A stretch of 64,000 bases of DNA from NCBI GenBank assembly GCA_900768505.1, contig CAAGED010000014.1, positions 19,560 through 83,559 of the forward strand, written 5' to 3'. The position numbers and the translations under genes are program-made. Source of the DNA: Lentisphaeria bacterium. GTDB lineage: Bacteria; Verrucomicrobiota; Lentisphaeria; Victivallales; Victivallaceae. The notes under the pieces were generated by a model. The model worked only from the letters and a program-made list of their open reading frames with translations, ran no database searches and was not told the origin of the DNA. Position 1 is the first letter of the stretch; each line of letters begins with the position of its first letter. Shown here piece by piece: positions 63,884-64,000 of the stretch.

Positions 63884-64000
63884 TAGTGTCCGAAGTTTTG
63901 CGCACATTTGATTCTGACTGATTACAGAAATCAAACGTGACTTGGCGCAGCCGAAGCAAACCGACCGACCAAGAAGCTCCGGAGGAGCAGGTCGGTTGCG
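63884..64000. other. Region beyond the repeat, with inverted repeats; possible start of another element
   Basis: TTTGATT (about 63907) with AATCAAA (about 63929-63935), and CAAACCGACC (about 63958) with GGTCGGTTGC (about 63990-63999) make two hairpins. It starts with TAGTGTCCGAAGTTTTGCGC, which looks like an element boundary. No protein can be called and the window ends here. Confidence 0.35.

Overview
The window is a stretch of bacterial chromosome from a Gram-negative organism, most likely in the Planctomycetes-Verrucomicrobia-Chlamydiae group and probably a Lentisphaerota (Victivallis-like) bacterium. This is inferred from the gene content: an arabinose-5-phosphate isomerase of KDO synthesis, many lipoproteins, a large zinc-ribbon Ser/Thr kinase, a DUF4838-type glycoside-hydrolase-like protein, a tandem nucleoside diphosphate kinase and a eukaryote-type glycogen branching enzyme. 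It was not confirmed by any database search. Genes are densely packed, starts are usually preceded by a GGAG/AGGAG ribosome-binding site, and TTG and GTG starts occur (rpoC, fabF, nfo).

Layout. 1-11 kb: the 3' part of dnaN, a secreted LIM-like/DA1-like metallopeptidase, two lipoproteins, then a tight run yicC - cysE - yggS - panE - two tandem PMT/ArnT-like membrane glycosyltransferases. 11-17 kb: an intergenic region with a dispersed repeat and a block of hairpins, a MATE exporter, a CorC/HlyC-type CBS protein and a branching enzyme. 17-21 kb (minus strand): a three-gene operon of a Sel1-repeat lipoprotein, a DUF815-like AAA ATPase and a lone OppB-type permease. 21-29 kb: rdgB, rlmI (minus), fabF, a SpoU methyltransferase, hisE-hisG, kdsD and a PstS-like binding protein. 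29-38 kb: a Ser/Thr kinase, metallophosphoesterase, D-2-hydroxyacid dehydrogenase, double NDK and a DUF4838 protein. 38-43 kb: rpe, a GcvT-like and a GcvH-like protein (both lacking expected key residues), nfo, an M42 aminopeptidase and a HIT protein.

43-64 kb is the translation/transcription super-cluster: tRNA-Leu(GAG), tRNA-Thr(GGT), tuf, rpmG, tRNA-Trp(CCA), secE, nusG, rplKAJL, rpoBC, rpsL, rpsG, fusA, rpsJ, rplC, rplD, rplW, rplB, rpsS. The ribosomal run stops after rpsS at a clear terminator instead of continuing into rplV, and a copy of the dispersed repeat lies just beyond it.

The parts most worth following up are the GcvT-like/GcvH-like pair (the lipoyl-lysine position of GcvH is arginine), the bacterial DA1-like peptidase, the Sel1-AAA-permease operon, the roughly 190-base dispersed repeat that always follows the 3' end of a gene in the same orientation, and the hairpin block at 11.1 kb.
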